From Faecalibacterium sp. An121 (GTDB lineage: Bacteria > Bacillota > Clostridia > Oscillospirales > Ruminococcaceae): 64,000 bases of DNA. The notes beneath the pieces were generated by a model, which was given only the letters and a program-made list of their open reading frames with translations, did no database searches and was not told the origin of the DNA. The first letter of the stretch is position 1, and each line of letters opens with the position of its first letter. The stretch is from the NCBI RefSeq assembly GCF_002160915.1, contig NZ_NFLM01000006.1, positions 81,237 to 145,236 of the forward strand. The letters are read 5' to 3'. Of the stretch, positions 8,554 to 19,604 are shown piece after piece. The position numbers and the translations under genes were made by a program.

Positions 8554-10332
8554 TCATTCCTCTTGTTCCGTCTGTCCGCCCCCCTTGCGCTGCCGGATCT
8601 GGGCGATGTAGTCGGTCAGCTCCTGGTCGCTCATGCCGCCGGCCTGGGCCGAGCGCGGCGCCCCCCGGGCAATCCGCTCCAGGTGCATCTCGATATCCTG
8701 GGGCGTGCAGCTCACATGACTGTATTCTGCCGCAGCGGCGCTCAGTTCATTCAGAGCCTTTTCCCCGATCTCCCCCGCCACGGCTCCCAGGCTCACCTCG
8801 CGGCCCTGCTCATAGCAGCGCAGGATGGCCTGGTAGCCCTCCCGCAGATCCTCGTTGAGGATCCCTTCCGGCTTGAGGGCCGGGGCGATCTTTTTCAGGT
8901 ACTCGGGCTGGCGCAGGGCCGCCGCCACCAGCCAGCGCTGGGAAGAGGCCGCCCCCAGCGCCCCGGGTCCGTTTTTGCCAAAGGGCAGTTTGATGGTATC
9001 CATCTCGCCCGAGTGCAGGATCTCCTTCTGCCGGGCCGAACGCCGCCGGGCGCCCTCCTTGCGGACGGCCAGGTCCAGCTGGGCCATCACCGCCGTCTTG
9101 GAAAGGTTGGTCTCCTCGGCCAGGCGGCCGGCGTACAGTTCCTTTTCGGTGGGGGTGGAGCCGTCCGCCAGGATGGACACCGCCTCCTGGATGTACTCCA
9201 GCCGCTGGGTATCCTGCTTGAGATCGTATTTGGACCGGGCCCGGGCCAGCCGGAATTCCAGCGCGTTGCCCGCCCCGTCCAGCAGCTGGCGGAACCGCTC
9301 CGGGCCAAACTTCTTGATGTATTCGTCGGGGTCCTTGGCGTTGGGGATGTTCAGCACCCCCACCTGCACGGGGCTGTTGCGGAACAGCTCCAGCGAGCGC
9401 AGGGTGGCCTTCTGGCCCGCCTCGTCCGAGTCATAGCTCAGGATCACCTCGTCGGCGTATTCGCTCAGCAGCTTGACCTGGTTTTGGGTCAGGGCGGTGC
9501 CGCAGGCGCACACCGCCGTATCGATGCCCGCCTGCTGCATACTGATCACGTCCATATACCCTTCGCACAGCACATACCGGCGGGAAGCGCTCTTTTTGGC
9601 GATCTGGAGGGCGAACACCGTATCCGACTTGTGGTACACCAGCGTCTCGGGGCTGTTGACGTATTTGGGTTTGGAGTCATCCATCACCCGCCCGCCAAAG
9701 GCGATGACGTTGCCCCGCAGATCAAAGATGGGGGTGATCACCCGCCGCCAGAACAGGCAGTAAATCCGCCCCGCCTGACTGCGCTTGAACAGGCCGCTGG
9801 CGTCCATTTCGGCCTGGGTGTAGCCCTTGTCCCGCAGAAAGTGGTAGAGGGCCTGTCCATCGTTGGGGGCATACCCCAGCCCGAACCGGGAAATGGTGCG
9901 GTCATCCAGGCCGCGCCGCCGCCAGTAAGCCCTGGCCTGGGCGGCCTCGTCCACGCTGGAGTTGAGGCAGGCATGGAAAAACCGGGCCGCCTCCTTGTTC
10001 ATCGAGAGGATGCGGCTGCGCATCCGGCCGGTCCCGTCGTCCTCCTCGGGTTCGGGCATACCGGCCCGGGCCGCCAGCAGTTTGACCGCCTCGGGGTATG
10101 TAAGGGAATTGATCTTTTTGACAAAGGTGATCACATCCCCGCCCGCCCCGCAGCCAAAGCAGTAAAAGCTCTGGGTCTCGGGGTAGACATAAAAGGACGG
10201 CGTCTTTTCATTGTGGAACGGGCACAGCCCGCCATACAGCCGGCCCTTGTGTTTGAGCTGGACATAGCTGCCCACCACGTCCACAATATCGCTGCGGCGC
10301 ACCAGCTCTTCAACATATTCGTGTGGGATCAT
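8554..10332 (-). CDS. dnaG: DNA primase DnaG
   Basis: A 592-residue enzyme that makes RNA primers for replication. An N-terminal zinc-binding domain shows CPFHNEKTPSF and CFGCGAGGD. The TOPRIM polymerase core carries the EGYMDVISMQQAG signature and the acidic YDSDEAGQKA motif. A C-terminal DnaB-interacting helical region completes the protein. The ATG at 10332 follows AAGGAAG. It stands between dgt and rpoD in a typical Clostridia arrangement. Confidence 0.97.
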   Translation of the reverse strand: MIPHEYVEELVRRSDIVDVVGSYVQLKHKGRLYGGLCPFHNEKTPSFYVYPETQSFYCFGCGAGGDVITFVKKINSLTYPEAVKLLAARAGMPEPEEDDGTGRMRSRILSMNKEAARFFHACLNSSVDEAAQARAYWRRRGLDDRTISRFGLGYAPNDGQALYHFLRDKGYTQAEMDASGLFKRSQAGRIYCLFWRRVITPIFDLRGNVIAFGGRVMDDSKPKYVNSPETLVYHKSDTVFALQIAKKSASRRYVLCEGYMDVISMQQAGIDTAVCACGTALTQNQVKLLSEYADEVILSYDSDEAGQKATLRSLELFRNSPVQVGVLNIPNAKDPDEYIKKFGPERFRQLLDGAGNALEFRLARARSKYDLKQDTQRLEYIQEAVSILADGSTPTEKELYAGRLAEETNLSKTAVMAQLDLAVRKEGARRRSARQKEILHSGEMDTIKLPFGKNGPGALGAASSQRWLVAAALRQPEYLKKIAPALKPEGILNEDLREGYQAILRCYEQGREVSLGAVAGEIGEKALNELSAAAAEYSHVSCTPQDIEMHLERIARGAPRSAQAGGMSDQELTDYIAQIRQRKGGGQTEQEE

Positions 10333-10392
10333 CCAAATAACTTCCTTGCTTGATGGTATTCTTCCGCAGTCCCGGGGCGCGGGCCGCTGCGG

Positions 10393-11394
10393 TCACAGGA
10401 CGTGCCAACGCCGGGGCACATACAGCTCCTCAAAGGCGCGGATGGCAAACTCGTCGCTCATCCCGCTGATATAGTCGGTGACCGCCCGGTCGTCCCCTTC
10501 CTCCTGCGCGATCCGCTGATAGAGGGAGGACATCCGCTCGGGGTGGGCCATGTAGTATTCATACAGGGCCTCGATCACCTTTTCCACCTTCTGTTCCTCG
10601 CGTTTGGCCACCTTGTCCACGTAGACGGTGTCGTACATGAACGCCTTCAGCGCCCGGAACGCCTCGTCCTCCGCCGGGCCCGCCTGGATCGCAGGGGGCC
10701 GGGTGTGGACCAGGATGCTGTTGATCATGGCGGTGATCCGGGCCGACTTGGTCAGGCCCAGCACATCGGTGGCCTCTTTGGGCAGCAGGGCTGCATCCAG
10801 CACCCCCGCGCGCACCGCGTCCTCGATGTCGTGGTTGACGTAGGCGATCTGATCCGCCATCCGCACGATCCGGCCTTCCGGCGTGGCGGCCCAGGTGCCC
10901 TTGGTGTGGGTGACGATGCCGTTGCGCACCTCCCAGGTCAAATTGAGGCCCCGGCCGTCCTTCTCCAGACGGTCCACCACGCGCAGGCTCTGCTCATAGT
11001 GCTTGAACCCGCCGGGGCACAGGCCGTTCAGCGCGCGCTCTCCCGCATGGCCGAAGGGGGTGTGCCCCAGGTCATGGGCCAGGGCCACCGCTTCGGTGAG
11101 GTCCTCATTGAGGCGGAGGGCCCGGGCAATGGTGCGGGCGATCTGGGACACCTCCAGGGTGTGGGTCAGGCGGGTGCGGTACAAGTCCCCCTCGGGCGAG
11201 AGAAAGACCTGGGTCTTTTGCTTGAGCCGCCGGAAGGCCTTGCAGTGGATGATCCGGTCCCGGTCCCGCTGATAGACCGGGCGGATGGGGTCCTCCGGCT
11301 CGGGACGGGCACGGCCATGGCTCCGGTCCGAAAAACTGGCCCAGTCCGCCAGGGTCAGATGCTCGATCTCTTGGGTGCGCAGGCGTACATCCAT
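10393..11394 (-). CDS. dgt: dGTPase-like HD-domain triphosphohydrolase
   Basis: A 333-residue HD-superfamily protein. Metal-binding residues are visible in RTRLTHTLEVSQIAR and LAHDLGHTPFGHAGE (the HD pair), with a later Asp in ADQIAYVNHDIEDA. The family hydrolyses dNTPs, classically dGTP to deoxyguanosine and triphosphate; short Firmicutes members have varied substrate range. It lies directly upstream of dnaG, a conserved linkage in Clostridia. Confidence 0.9.
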   Translation of the reverse strand: MDVRLRTQEIEHLTLADWASFSDRSHGRARPEPEDPIRPVYQRDRDRIIHCKAFRRLKQKTQVFLSPEGDLYRTRLTHTLEVSQIARTIARALRLNEDLTEAVALAHDLGHTPFGHAGERALNGLCPGGFKHYEQSLRVVDRLEKDGRGLNLTWEVRNGIVTHTKGTWAATPEGRIVRMADQIAYVNHDIEDAVRAGVLDAALLPKEATDVLGLTKSARITAMINSILVHTRPPAIQAGPAEDEAFRALKAFMYDTVYVDKVAKREEQKVEKVIEALYEYYMAHPERMSSLYQRIAQEEGDDRAVTDYISGMSDEFAIRAFEELYVPRRWHVL

Positions 11395-11503
11395 CGGCTA
11401 TACCTCACTTTCAACATCACGGCACAAGGTCCGCCGGCAGTATTCTACCACAGCGGGCGTGTCACAAGGGGTAGAATGATGGGGACTGGAAAAATTTTCC
11501 AGT

Positions 11504-12124
11504 TCAAATGGGTCCGTAGAAAGGTTGGGATACCTCCACCCTGCCCTGGCCGCGGGTCAGCTCCCGCAGCTGGTCCAGCAGAGGGGCCTGGGTACCCGCC
11601 CGCATCTGCCACTGCAAGGCCACCCGGTCGGTAAAGACGGGGTCTGCGAGTTTCCCTCCCGCCGCCTCCACCAGCAGCGCCGTCCGCTCATAGAGAGGGT
11701 ACTCCACCGTCATGGACAGCCGCACCACCGGCTGCACTGTGACCTGGTCGGCCGCTTCCAGTGCCCGGGATGCCGCGGTGGTGTAAGCCCGCACCAGGCC
11801 CCCGGTGCCCAGCAGGATGCCCCCGAAATACCGGGTCACCACCACGATCAGGTCGGTCAGGCCGCTGTGGCCGATCACCTCCAGCACCGGGGTGCCCGCA
11901 GTCTTGGCGGGCTCGCCGTCGTCGGAATAGCGCTCCCGGTTGCCCGCACGCAGCTTATATGCATAGACATTGTGCCGGGCTGTCCGGTTGGCCGCGCGGA
12001 TCTGCTCCAAAAAGGCCACCGCCTGCTCCTCGCTTTCCACATGGGCTGCCGCCGCCAGGAAGCGGCTTTTCTTCTCCTCATATTCCCCGGCGGCCTGCCC
12101 CCGGATGGTGCGGTATTCTTCCAA
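11504..12124 (-). CDS. YigZ/IMPACT family protein
   Basis: A 206-residue protein of the UPF0029/IMPACT family with N-terminal fold DDGEPAKTAGTPVLEVI and VVVTRYFGGILLGTGGLVRAY, both family hallmarks. Function in bacteria is not settled; the eukaryotic relative IMPACT regulates Gcn2. I place the start at the TTG at 12124 because GGGAGG stands about 8 bases upstream and the product then begins EEYRTIRGQ like its relatives. The open frame runs further upstream (to 12274) across a likely promoter and lacks homology there. Confidence 0.85.
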   Translation of the reverse strand: MEEYRTIRGQAAGEYEEKKSRFLAAAAHVESEEQAVAFLEQIRAANRTARHNVYAYKLRAGNRERYSDDGEPAKTAGTPVLEVIGHSGLTDLIVVVTRYFGGILLGTGGLVRAYTTAASRALEAADQVTVQPVVRLSMTVEYPLYERTALLVEAAGGKLADPVFTDRVALQWQMRAGTQAPLLDQLRELTRGQGRVEVSQPFYGPI

Positions 12125-12230
12125 GGCCCTGTCCTCCCTTACTTTATTCAAGTATAGTATAACATAAAACAGCGTTTGCGCAAGGGTGCAGCCCGCCCGG
12201 CAAAAAGCCCTGTCCTGGCCCCAAAACAAA

Positions 12231-12265
12231 AACGGGCGCCCCGCCCGGAAGGCGGAGCGCTCGTT
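12231..12265 (-). terminator. Intrinsic terminator of the butyrate-pathway operon
   Basis: On the minus strand, GAGCGCTCCGCC pairs (one mismatch) with GGGCGGGGCGCCC around TTCC, followed by a T-rich run. It lies about 40 bases after the etfA stop. Confidence 0.75.
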
Positions 12266-12303
12266 GGAACGCATGGAGATGCAGTTTTTACTGTAAAGCC
12301 GTC

Positions 12304-13398
12304 TTACTTGGCAGCCTTGGCAGCCTCGATGGCCTTGACCAGCTCAGGCACGACCTTGAACAGATCGCCCACGATGCCGTAATCTGCAACGCCGAAGATG
12401 GGAGCAGACTCGTTCTTGTTGACGGCAATGATGGTCTCGGAGTCCTGCATACCAGCCACATGCTGGATAGCGCCCGAGATGCCCAGAGCCACATAGATCT
12501 TGGGGTGGACGGTCTTGCCGGTCTGGCCCACCTGATGGTCGGCGGTCATCCAGCCTGCATCGGTGACGGCACGGGAAGCGCCCACAACGCCGCCGCCCAG
12601 AGCCTGGGCCAGCTGCTCAGCCAGGGCGATGCCCTTCTCGACATCCTTGGAGATGCCGCGGCCCACCGAGACGATCACGTCTGCGCCGATCAGGTCCACC
12701 AGCTTGGTGGCGGCCTTCTCCACGCTCAGGACCTCGGTCTTGATATCCTCAGCCGTCAGGGAGAAGGCGGGTTTGACGATCTGGCAGGCATCTGCCTTGG
12801 CCTGGTCGAAGGGAGCCTTCTTCATAACGCCGGGACGGACGGTGGACATCTGGGGACGGAACCGGGGGCAGATGATGGTAGCCATCAGGTGGCCGCCGAA
12901 TGCCGGACGGGTCATCTTCAGGTTGCGGTCCTCATAGTCGAACTTCTGCTTGGACAGGTCGATGGTGGAGCTCTCAGCCAGGAAGTCCACATACTTCTTG
13001 GTGTCGATGTCCAGATGGGTGGCGTCGGCGGTCAGGCCGGTGTGCAGGCGGGCTGCACAGCGGGGGCCCAGGTCACGGCCAATGTTGGTGGCGCCGATCA
13101 GCAGCACCTCAGGCTTGTACTCGTTGACCATATCGCAGACCACCTTGGCGTAGGCGTCGGTGGTGTAATCCTTCAGCAGGGGGCTCTCGCAGACCATGAC
13201 CTTGTCTGCGCCGTAGCCGCCCAGTTCCTTGGCGATGGACTCCACATGGTCGCCCAGCAGCAGGCCGGTGACCTCGCAGCCCAGCTCGTCGGCCAGCTTG
13301 CGGGCCTCGCTCACCAGCTCGAAGTCGGTGGACATCAGTGCGCCCTGCCGCTGCTCGCAGAAGACCCACACGCCCTTGTATTCGTTAAAATCAGCCAT
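12304..13398 (-). CDS. etfA: Electron transfer flavoprotein, alpha subunit
   Basis: A 364-residue FAD-binding subunit that pairs with EtfB and with the acyl-CoA dehydrogenase encoded upstream. The C-terminal FAD domain is clear: SVGRGISKD, GASRAVTDAGWM, HQVGQTGKTVHPKIYVA and GISGAIQHVAGMQ. In Clostridia the Bcd-EtfAB complex couples crotonyl-CoA reduction by NADH to ferredoxin reduction (flavin-based bifurcation); that role is inferred from operon context. It is the last gene of the thlA-crt-hbd-bcd-etfB-etfA transcript. Confidence 0.95.
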   Translation of the reverse strand: MADFNEYKGVWVFCEQRQGALMSTDFELVSEARKLADELGCEVTGLLLGDHVESIAKELGGYGADKVMVCESPLLKDYTTDAYAKVVCDMVNEYKPEVLLIGATNIGRDLGPRCAARLHTGLTADATHLDIDTKKYVDFLAESSTIDLSKQKFDYEDRNLKMTRPAFGGHLMATIICPRFRPQMSTVRPGVMKKAPFDQAKADACQIVKPAFSLTAEDIKTEVLSVEKAATKLVDLIGADVIVSVGRGISKDVEKGIALAEQLAQALGGGVVGASRAVTDAGWMTADHQVGQTGKTVHPKIYVALGISGAIQHVAGMQDSETIIAVNKNESAPIFGVADYGIVGDLFKVVPELVKAIEAAKAAK

Positions 13399-13417
13399 TG
13401 TAATCCTGCTCCTTTCG

Positions 13418-14212
13418 TCAGATCAGATGCTTGCTGGCGAGGACAGACGCAAGCTGGGCAGCCACGTCGTCGCCGGTGAGCATGGTGCCTGCACCCTTCT
13501 GGGGAGGAGTGAAGGACTTGAAGACGTTGGTGGGCGAGCCCTTCAGGCCGATGGTGTCCACCTCGATCAGGGGATCATCTTTCAGCGCTTCGTAGTCGAA
13601 GACTTCCATCGGCTTGTCGTAGCAGGTGAAGATGCCGTTGATGCTCATGTAGCGGGGCTGGTTGAGCTCCTTGATGCAGGTGATCAGGCAGGGGGTCTTG
13701 ACCCGGATCATCATGTAGCCGTCTTCCAGCATACGCTTGACCACCAGGCTGTCGCCGTCCTTCTGGATGTCGGCGGCATAGGTGACCTGGGGCAGGTGCA
13801 GCTTCTCGGCGATCTGGGGGCCCACCTGGGCGGTATCGCCGTCGATGGCCTGACGGCCGCAGAAGACGATATCCTCAGGGCCGACGCCGATCTTGTTGAC
13901 GGCGGCGGCAATGATCTGGCTGGTGGCGAAGGTATCCGAACCGCCGAACTCACGGCCCGAGATCAGCACGGCACGGTCAGCGCCGCGGGCCAGCAGCTCG
14001 CGCAGCATCCCTTCGGCCGGCGGGGGGCCCATGGTCACCACGACCACTTCGCAGCCGGTGGCGTCCTTCAGCTGGAGGGCGGCCTCCAGGGCGTTCAGGT
14101 CATCGGGGTTGGTGATGGTTGCCATAGAGGCACGGTCGAGGGTCCCGTCCGGCTTGACTGCCACTTTGCCGGAAGTGTCGGGAACCTGCTTGACACAAAC
14201 AATTGCTTTCAT
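13418..14212 (-). CDS. etfB: Electron transfer flavoprotein, beta subunit
   Basis: A 264-residue subunit, starting MKAIVCVKQVPDTSGKVAV as EtfB proteins do, with the nucleotide-binding segment VVVTMGPPPAEGMLRELLARGAD and FCGRQAIDGDTAQVGPQIAE. In bifurcating enzymes this subunit carries the second FAD and receives NADH electrons. Spacing to bcd is 16 bases and to etfA 19 bases. Confidence 0.95.
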   Translation of the reverse strand: MKAIVCVKQVPDTSGKVAVKPDGTLDRASMATITNPDDLNALEAALQLKDATGCEVVVVTMGPPPAEGMLRELLARGADRAVLISGREFGGSDTFATSQIIAAAVNKIGVGPEDIVFCGRQAIDGDTAQVGPQIAEKLHLPQVTYAADIQKDGDSLVVKRMLEDGYMMIRVKTPCLITCIKELNQPRYMSINGIFTCYDKPMEVFDYEALKDDPLIEVDTIGLKGSPTNVFKSFTPPQKGAGTMLTGDDVAAQLASVLASKHLI

Positions 14213-14228
14213 CGTAACATTGCCCTCC

Positions 14229-15398
<1,170 letters not shown>

Positions 15399-15516
15399 CA
15401 CTGCTTCCTCCCTTGGAAATGTATTGTTGATCGGGCGGGGGCAAAACCGCTCCCCGCAGGCTTTTCGGTTCTGCGGGGAACGTTCCTTCACGCCCGGTTA
15501 CCCTTGCGGTACGGTG

Positions 15517-16389
15517 TTACAGCTTGTCCACAGGGGTCTTGGTGCGGTCTGCGTTGTAGACATAGAAGCCCTTGCCGGTCTTGCAGCCCAGGTTGCCGCC
15601 GCGCACCATCTTGCGCAGCAGGGGGCAGGCGCGGTACTTCGAATCGCCGGTCTCCTTGTACAGCACGTCCATGATGGCCAGGCAGATGTCCAGGCCCACG
15701 AAGTCGCCCAGCTCCAGGGGACCCATGGGGTGGTTGGCGCCCAGCTTCATGGCGGTGTCGATGCCCTCGATGTCAGAGACGCCCTCCATCTTGATGAAGG
15801 CGGCCTCGTTGATCATGGGGATCAGGATGCGGTTGACCACGAAGCCGGCAGCCTCGTTGACCTGCACCGGCTGCTTGCCGATGGCCACCGAGATCTCCTT
15901 GATCTTCTCCACCACGTCGGCGGGAGTGTTGCCGCCGGCGATGACCTCGATCAGCTTCATGCGGTCGGCGGGGTTGAAGAAGTGCATACCCACCAGCGGG
16001 CGGCTCAGGCCCTTGCCGATCTCGGTGATGGACAGGGAGGAAGTGTTGGAAGCAAAGATGCACTCGGGCTTGCAGATCTTGTCCAGCTGGGAGAAGGTAT
16101 CCTGCTTGACCTTCATGTCCTCAAAGGCAGCCTCCACGATCAGGTCGCAGTCAGCGCACAGATCTTCCTTGATGCCCGGGGTGATGGCATCGCAGATCTC
16201 GTCGGCCTTGGCCTTGGTCATCTTGCCCTTGGCCACCAGACGGTCATAGCCCTTGACGATCTTGGCCTTGCCGTTGTCCGCCCACTCCTGCTTGATGTCA
16301 CACAGAACGACGGTGTTGCCGCCCACCTGTGCAAATGCCTTTGCGATGCCCTGGCCCATGGTGCCAGCGCCGATGACGCCGATTTTCAT
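15517..16389 (-). CDS. hbd: 3-hydroxybutyryl-CoA dehydrogenase
   Basis: A 290-residue NAD(P)-dependent enzyme reducing acetoacetyl-CoA to (S)-3-hydroxybutyryl-CoA. The Rossmann motif GAGTMGQGIA is at the N terminus. The catalytic His lies in GMHFFNPADRMKLIEVI and the C-terminal domain contains GFVVNRILIPMINEAAF. Length matches the family. It is third in the butyrate operon, after crt. Confidence 0.96.
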   Translation of the reverse strand: MKIGVIGAGTMGQGIAKAFAQVGGNTVVLCDIKQEWADNGKAKIVKGYDRLVAKGKMTKAKADEICDAITPGIKEDLCADCDLIVEAAFEDMKVKQDTFSQLDKICKPECIFASNTSSLSITEIGKGLSRPLVGMHFFNPADRMKLIEVIAGGNTPADVVEKIKEISVAIGKQPVQVNEAAGFVVNRILIPMINEAAFIKMEGVSDIEGIDTAMKLGANHPMGPLELGDFVGLDICLAIMDVLYKETGDSKYRACPLLRKMVRGGNLGCKTGKGFYVYNADRTKTPVDKL

Positions 16390-16427
16390 AGCAATTTCTC
16401 CTTTTTCATTTATCCTGTCTTAAAACA

Positions 16428-17213
16428 TCAGTTGTTGGTGAAAACAGCCTTGGGTTTCGGTTTCTCACGGGAGAGGAAGCAAGCCATGCCCTCTCTCTGG
16501 TCGTGGGTCTCGAAGCAGTCGCCAAACAGCTTCTCCTCCACTTCCACGGCCTTCTCGATGGGCAGCGAGATGCCCTCGTTCATGGCCTTCTTGCAGTTGC
16601 GCACCGCGATGGGCGCGTTTTTGGCGATCTTGCCGGCCAGCTTGAGCGCGTTCTCCATCAGCTCGGCCTGGGGATACACCGCGTTGACCAGACCGATGCG
16701 CAAAGCCTCGTCGGCCTTGATGTTCAAAGCCGAGTAGACCAGCTGCTTGGCCATGCCCAGGCCCACCAGGCGGGCCAGACGCTGGGTGCCGCCAAAGCCC
16801 GGGGTGATGCCCAGACCCACTTCGGGCTGGCCGAAGACGGCGTTGTCCGAGCAGATGCGGATATCGCAGCTCATGGCCAGCTCATTGCCGCCGCCCAGCG
16901 CAAAACCGTTGACTGCGGCGATGACGGGGATGGGGAACTGCTCGATCATCAGGAAGATGTCGTTGCCCAGCTTGCCGAAGGCCTCGCCTTCTGCCTTGGT
17001 CATAGTGCTCATCGAGCCGATGTCCGCGCCGGCCACAAAGCTCTTGTCCCCTCCTCCGGTCAGCACGATGCAGCGGATGGTATCCTGGTCCACGGCCTCA
17101 AAGGCGGCCTTCAGGTCGGCCAGGACTTCGGGGTTCAGCGCGTTCAGCGCCTTGGGGCGGTCGATGGTGATGATCTCCACCGCGCCCTGCACTTCAGTTT
17201 TCACAAAAGCCAT
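16428..17213 (-). CDS. crt: 3-hydroxybutyryl-CoA dehydratase (crotonase)
   Basis: A 261-residue enoyl-CoA hydratase-superfamily enzyme converting 3-hydroxybutyryl-CoA to crotonyl-CoA. The oxyanion-hole segments VAGADI and GFALGGGNELAMSCDIRI are present, and the second catalytic Glu is in FGQPEVGLGITPGFGGTQRL. It stands between thlA and hbd. Confidence 0.95.
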   Translation of the reverse strand: MAFVKTEVQGAVEIITIDRPKALNALNPEVLADLKAAFEAVDQDTIRCIVLTGGGDKSFVAGADIGSMSTMTKAEGEAFGKLGNDIFLMIEQFPIPVIAAVNGFALGGGNELAMSCDIRICSDNAVFGQPEVGLGITPGFGGTQRLARLVGLGMAKQLVYSALNIKADEALRIGLVNAVYPQAELMENALKLAGKIAKNAPIAVRNCKKAMNEGISLPIEKAVEVEEKLFGDCFETHDQREGMACFLSREKPKPKAVFTNN

Positions 17214-17300
17214 TTTTGTCGTTTCCTTTCAGACTATCGGGCCGGGGCGGCGCAGGAGCCTGCGTCCCCCGCCCGGATCGGATCTTTTTCGCAGACAGGC

Positions 17301-18488
17301 TCAGTCCATCTCGACGATGGTGGCGCAGCCCATGCCGCCGCCGATGCACAGGGTGGCCAGGCCCTTCTTGGCGCCGCGATGCTTCATGGCGTACAGCAGG
17401 GTGACCAGGATGCGGGCGCCGGAAGCGCCGACGGGGTGGCCCAGAGCGATGGCGCCGCCGTTGACGTTGACCTTGTTCATGTCGAACTCCAGGTCGTGTG
17501 CCACAGCCAGGGACTGGGAAGCGAACGCCTCGTTGGCCTCGATCAGATCCATGTCAGCCACGGTCAGGCCGGTCTTGGCCATCACCTTGCGGGTAGCGGC
17601 CACAGGGCCGACGCCCATGATGGAGGGGTCCACGCCGCCCAGAGCGCCTGCGACCCAGGTGGCCATCGGGGTGATGCCCAGCTCCTTGGCCTTGTCCTCG
17701 CTCATGAGGACCAGAGCGGCCGCGCCGTCGTTGATGGCGGAAGCGTTGCCGGCGGTGACCTTGCCGTCCTTCTTGAAGGCGGGCTTGAGCTTGGCCAGCA
17801 CATCGGGCGTGCTCAGACGGGGGCCTTCGTCGGTATCGAAGACGATGTCGCCCTTCTTGTTCTTGATGACCACGGGGACGATCTCGTCCTTGAAGGCGCC
17901 GTTCTTGATGGCCTCGGAAGCCTTCAGCTGGCTGTTGTATGCGAAGTTGTCCAGATCCTCACGGCTCAGGTTCCACTGGTCAGCCACGTTCTCGGCGGTG
18001 ATGCCCATGTGGTAGTTGTTGAACGCATCCCACAGCGCATCGTTGACCATGGTGTCCACCAGCTCGCTCTTGCCCATGGGGTAGCCCATGCGGTAGCCGT
18101 AGCGGCCCTTCATCATGGCAAAGGGAGCCATATCCATGTTCTCGGTGCCGCCGGCCACGACGATGTCGGCATCGCCGGCCTCGATCATCCGTGCCGCGTT
18201 GTTGACGCACTCCAGGCCGGAGCCGCACACCACGTTCAGGGTGACAGCGGGGGTCTCCACAGGCAGGCCTGCCTTGATCGAAGCCTGACGTGCCACGTTC
18301 TGGCCCAGACCAGCCTGGATGACGCAGCCCATATACACCTGATCGACCTGCTCGGGCTTGATGCCGGCGCGGTTGATGGCCTCCTTGATGACGATGGCGC
18401 CCAGCTCGGCGGCGGGCACATTGGACAGGGTGCCGCCAAACTTACCGATGGCGGTGCGGCATGCAGATGCAATGACGATCTTTTTCAT
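17301..18488 (-). CDS. thlA: Acetyl-CoA C-acetyltransferase (thiolase)
   Basis: A 395-residue thiolase condensing two acetyl-CoA to acetoacetyl-CoA, the entry step of butyrate formation. The nucleophilic Cys is in [16 protein letters not shown], the catalytic His in [11 protein letters not shown], and the second Cys in [13 protein letters not shown] at the C terminus. It is the first gene of the butyrate operon. No convincing separate promoter was seen in the 118 bases between it and coaD. Confidence 0.96.
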   Translation of the reverse strand: MKKIVIASACRTAIGKFGGTLSNVPAAELGAIVIKEAINRAGIKPEQVDQVYMGCVIQAGLGQNVARQASIKAGLPVETPAVTLNVVCGSGLECVNNAARMIEAGDADIVVAGGTENMDMAPFAMMKGRYGYRMGYPMGKSELVDTMVNDALWDAFNNYHMGITAENVADQWNLSREDLDNFAYNSQLKASEAIKNGAFKDEIVPVVIKNKKGDIVFDTDEGPRLSTPDVLAKLKPAFKKDGKVTAGNASAINDGAAALVLMSEDKAKELGITPMATWVAGALGGVDPSIMGVGPVAATRKVMAKTGLTVADMDLIEANEAFASQSLAVAHDLEFDMNKVNVNGGAIALGHPVGASGARILVTLLYAMKHRGAKKGLATLCIGGGMGCATIVEMD

Positions 18489-18606
18489 GTTTGTTTGCCT
18501 CCTGTTATGGTTGATTGTGTGGAAGGACGGATTTGCTGCGAATAAAACCTTCTATCAAAAACCCTTTGGGATGCGCCCTCAGGGGCTTTTGCATGGATGT
18601 GCCCTT

Positions 18607-19110
18607 TTATAAGGACGGGCCGGCTGTGCGCAGAGCGCTGTATTTCTCGTGCACGGCCTTCTCCACATTGGGGGTGACGAACTGGCTGATGTCGCTGCCG
18701 TAGCGGGCCGCTTCCTTGACCACGGTGGAGGACAGATAGCTCCACTTGATGCTGGTGGCCAGGAACACCGTCTCGATGCTGGGCATCAGGGCGTGGTTGG
18801 TCTGGGCCAGCTGGATCTCGTTTTCAAAGTCGGTGACGGCCCGCAGCCCCCGCACCATCACGGTGGCGTGGCATTTTTTTGCGAAATCCACCGTCAGTCC
18901 GTCAAAGCTCTGTACGGTGACGTTGGGCAGGTCCTTGCAGCACTCGGTCAGCAGCGCCACCCTTTCCTCAATGGTGAACAGCGGCCGCTTGGCGCTGTTG
19001 ATCAGCACCGCCACGATCAGCTGGTCGTGGATGTTGGCCGCCCGGTGGATGATATCCAGATGCCCCCGTGTGACCGGGTCGAACGAGCCGGGATAAATGG
19101 CGATGGCCAT
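18607..19110 (-). CDS. coaD: Phosphopantetheine adenylyltransferase
   Basis: A 167-residue enzyme of coenzyme A synthesis that makes dephospho-CoA from 4'-phosphopantetheine and ATP. The nucleotidyltransferase motif YPGSFDPVTRGHLDII (T/HxGH) is at the N terminus and YLSSTVVKE is the SST-type motif near the C terminus. It sits just upstream of thlA, placing CoA supply beside CoA-thioester chemistry; whether the two are co-transcribed is unknown. Confidence 0.95.
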   Translation of the reverse strand: MAIAIYPGSFDPVTRGHLDIIHRAANIHDQLIVAVLINSAKRPLFTIEERVALLTECCKDLPNVTVQSFDGLTVDFAKKCHATVMVRGLRAVTDFENEIQLAQTNHALMPSIETVFLATSIKWSYLSSTVVKEAARYGSDISQFVTPNVEKAVHEKYSALRTAGPSL

Positions 19111-19181
19111 GGAAACTGCCTCCCTGTTTTGCGCACGGGCCTGCCATACAGCGGCCCTGCGTTCCGTGTCAAACGGCCCCT

Positions 19182-19201
19182 GTCGTTATTTTTCTAACGA
19201 C
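19182..19201. promoter_or_regulatory. Short inverted repeat in the coaD leader
   Basis: GTCGTTA (19182-19188) and TAACGAC (19195-19201) are perfect 7-base arms around a 6-base loop. It lies between the predicted coaD promoter and the gene, so it could be an operator or a leader hairpin. No known family is recognised. Confidence 0.35.
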
Positions 19202-19241
19202 CTGTGGGCCAAGTCGGCGTCCCTCGCCTCCTGACACCCAT

Positions 19242-19270
19242 AGTAAAGCACATTGTCAAAAGTTTATCAA
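19242..19270 (-). promoter_or_regulatory. Predicted sigma-A promoter of coaD
   Basis: On the minus strand TTGATA (19270-19265) is followed after 17 bases by TTTACT (19247-19242), about 130 bases before the coaD start. The rest of the coaD-ptb gap (19271-19575) holds A/T-rich sequence with no gene I can support. Confidence 0.5.
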
Positions 19271-19575
19271 GTAGTTTTGTGCAGATTTTCTGTTTTCATG
19301 CCCCAAACAATTTAAAACAATCTCTCATCTTTTTGTAGATTTTGCCAAGAGAGGGCATGACAGCGTCATTTTTGCGTTTTTCTATTGATTCTCGACTTCG
19401 TTAATGCTATAACTATCAGCGTAAGGGGCCCAAAAAGAGGCCTTTGGCTTCCCTTTTCCAGCCTGGCCCGATTGTACCAGCAGGATGTGTTCAACCGATG
19501 TGCAGAATATGTACAGCTTTTGAATCCCTGTGCAGCAGGGCCCATCCATCCCAAAGGACGCGCCGGCGCGTCCAC

Positions 19576-19604
19576 TTGACCCGGGGGGCATACCGTGTTA
19601 TTAT
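19576..19604 (+). promoter_or_regulatory. Sigma-A promoter of ptb-buk
   Basis: TTGACC (19576-19581), 17 bases, then TATTAT (19599-19604). Both boxes are near consensus and the spacing is ideal. The ptb ATG is 62 bases after the -10. Confidence 0.8.

Noticed and set aside
18489..18606. A promoter or Rex site between coaD and thlA
   Set aside because: TGTTATGGTTGATTGTG was examined but has too few matches to the Rex half-sites, and no box pair with proper spacing was found.
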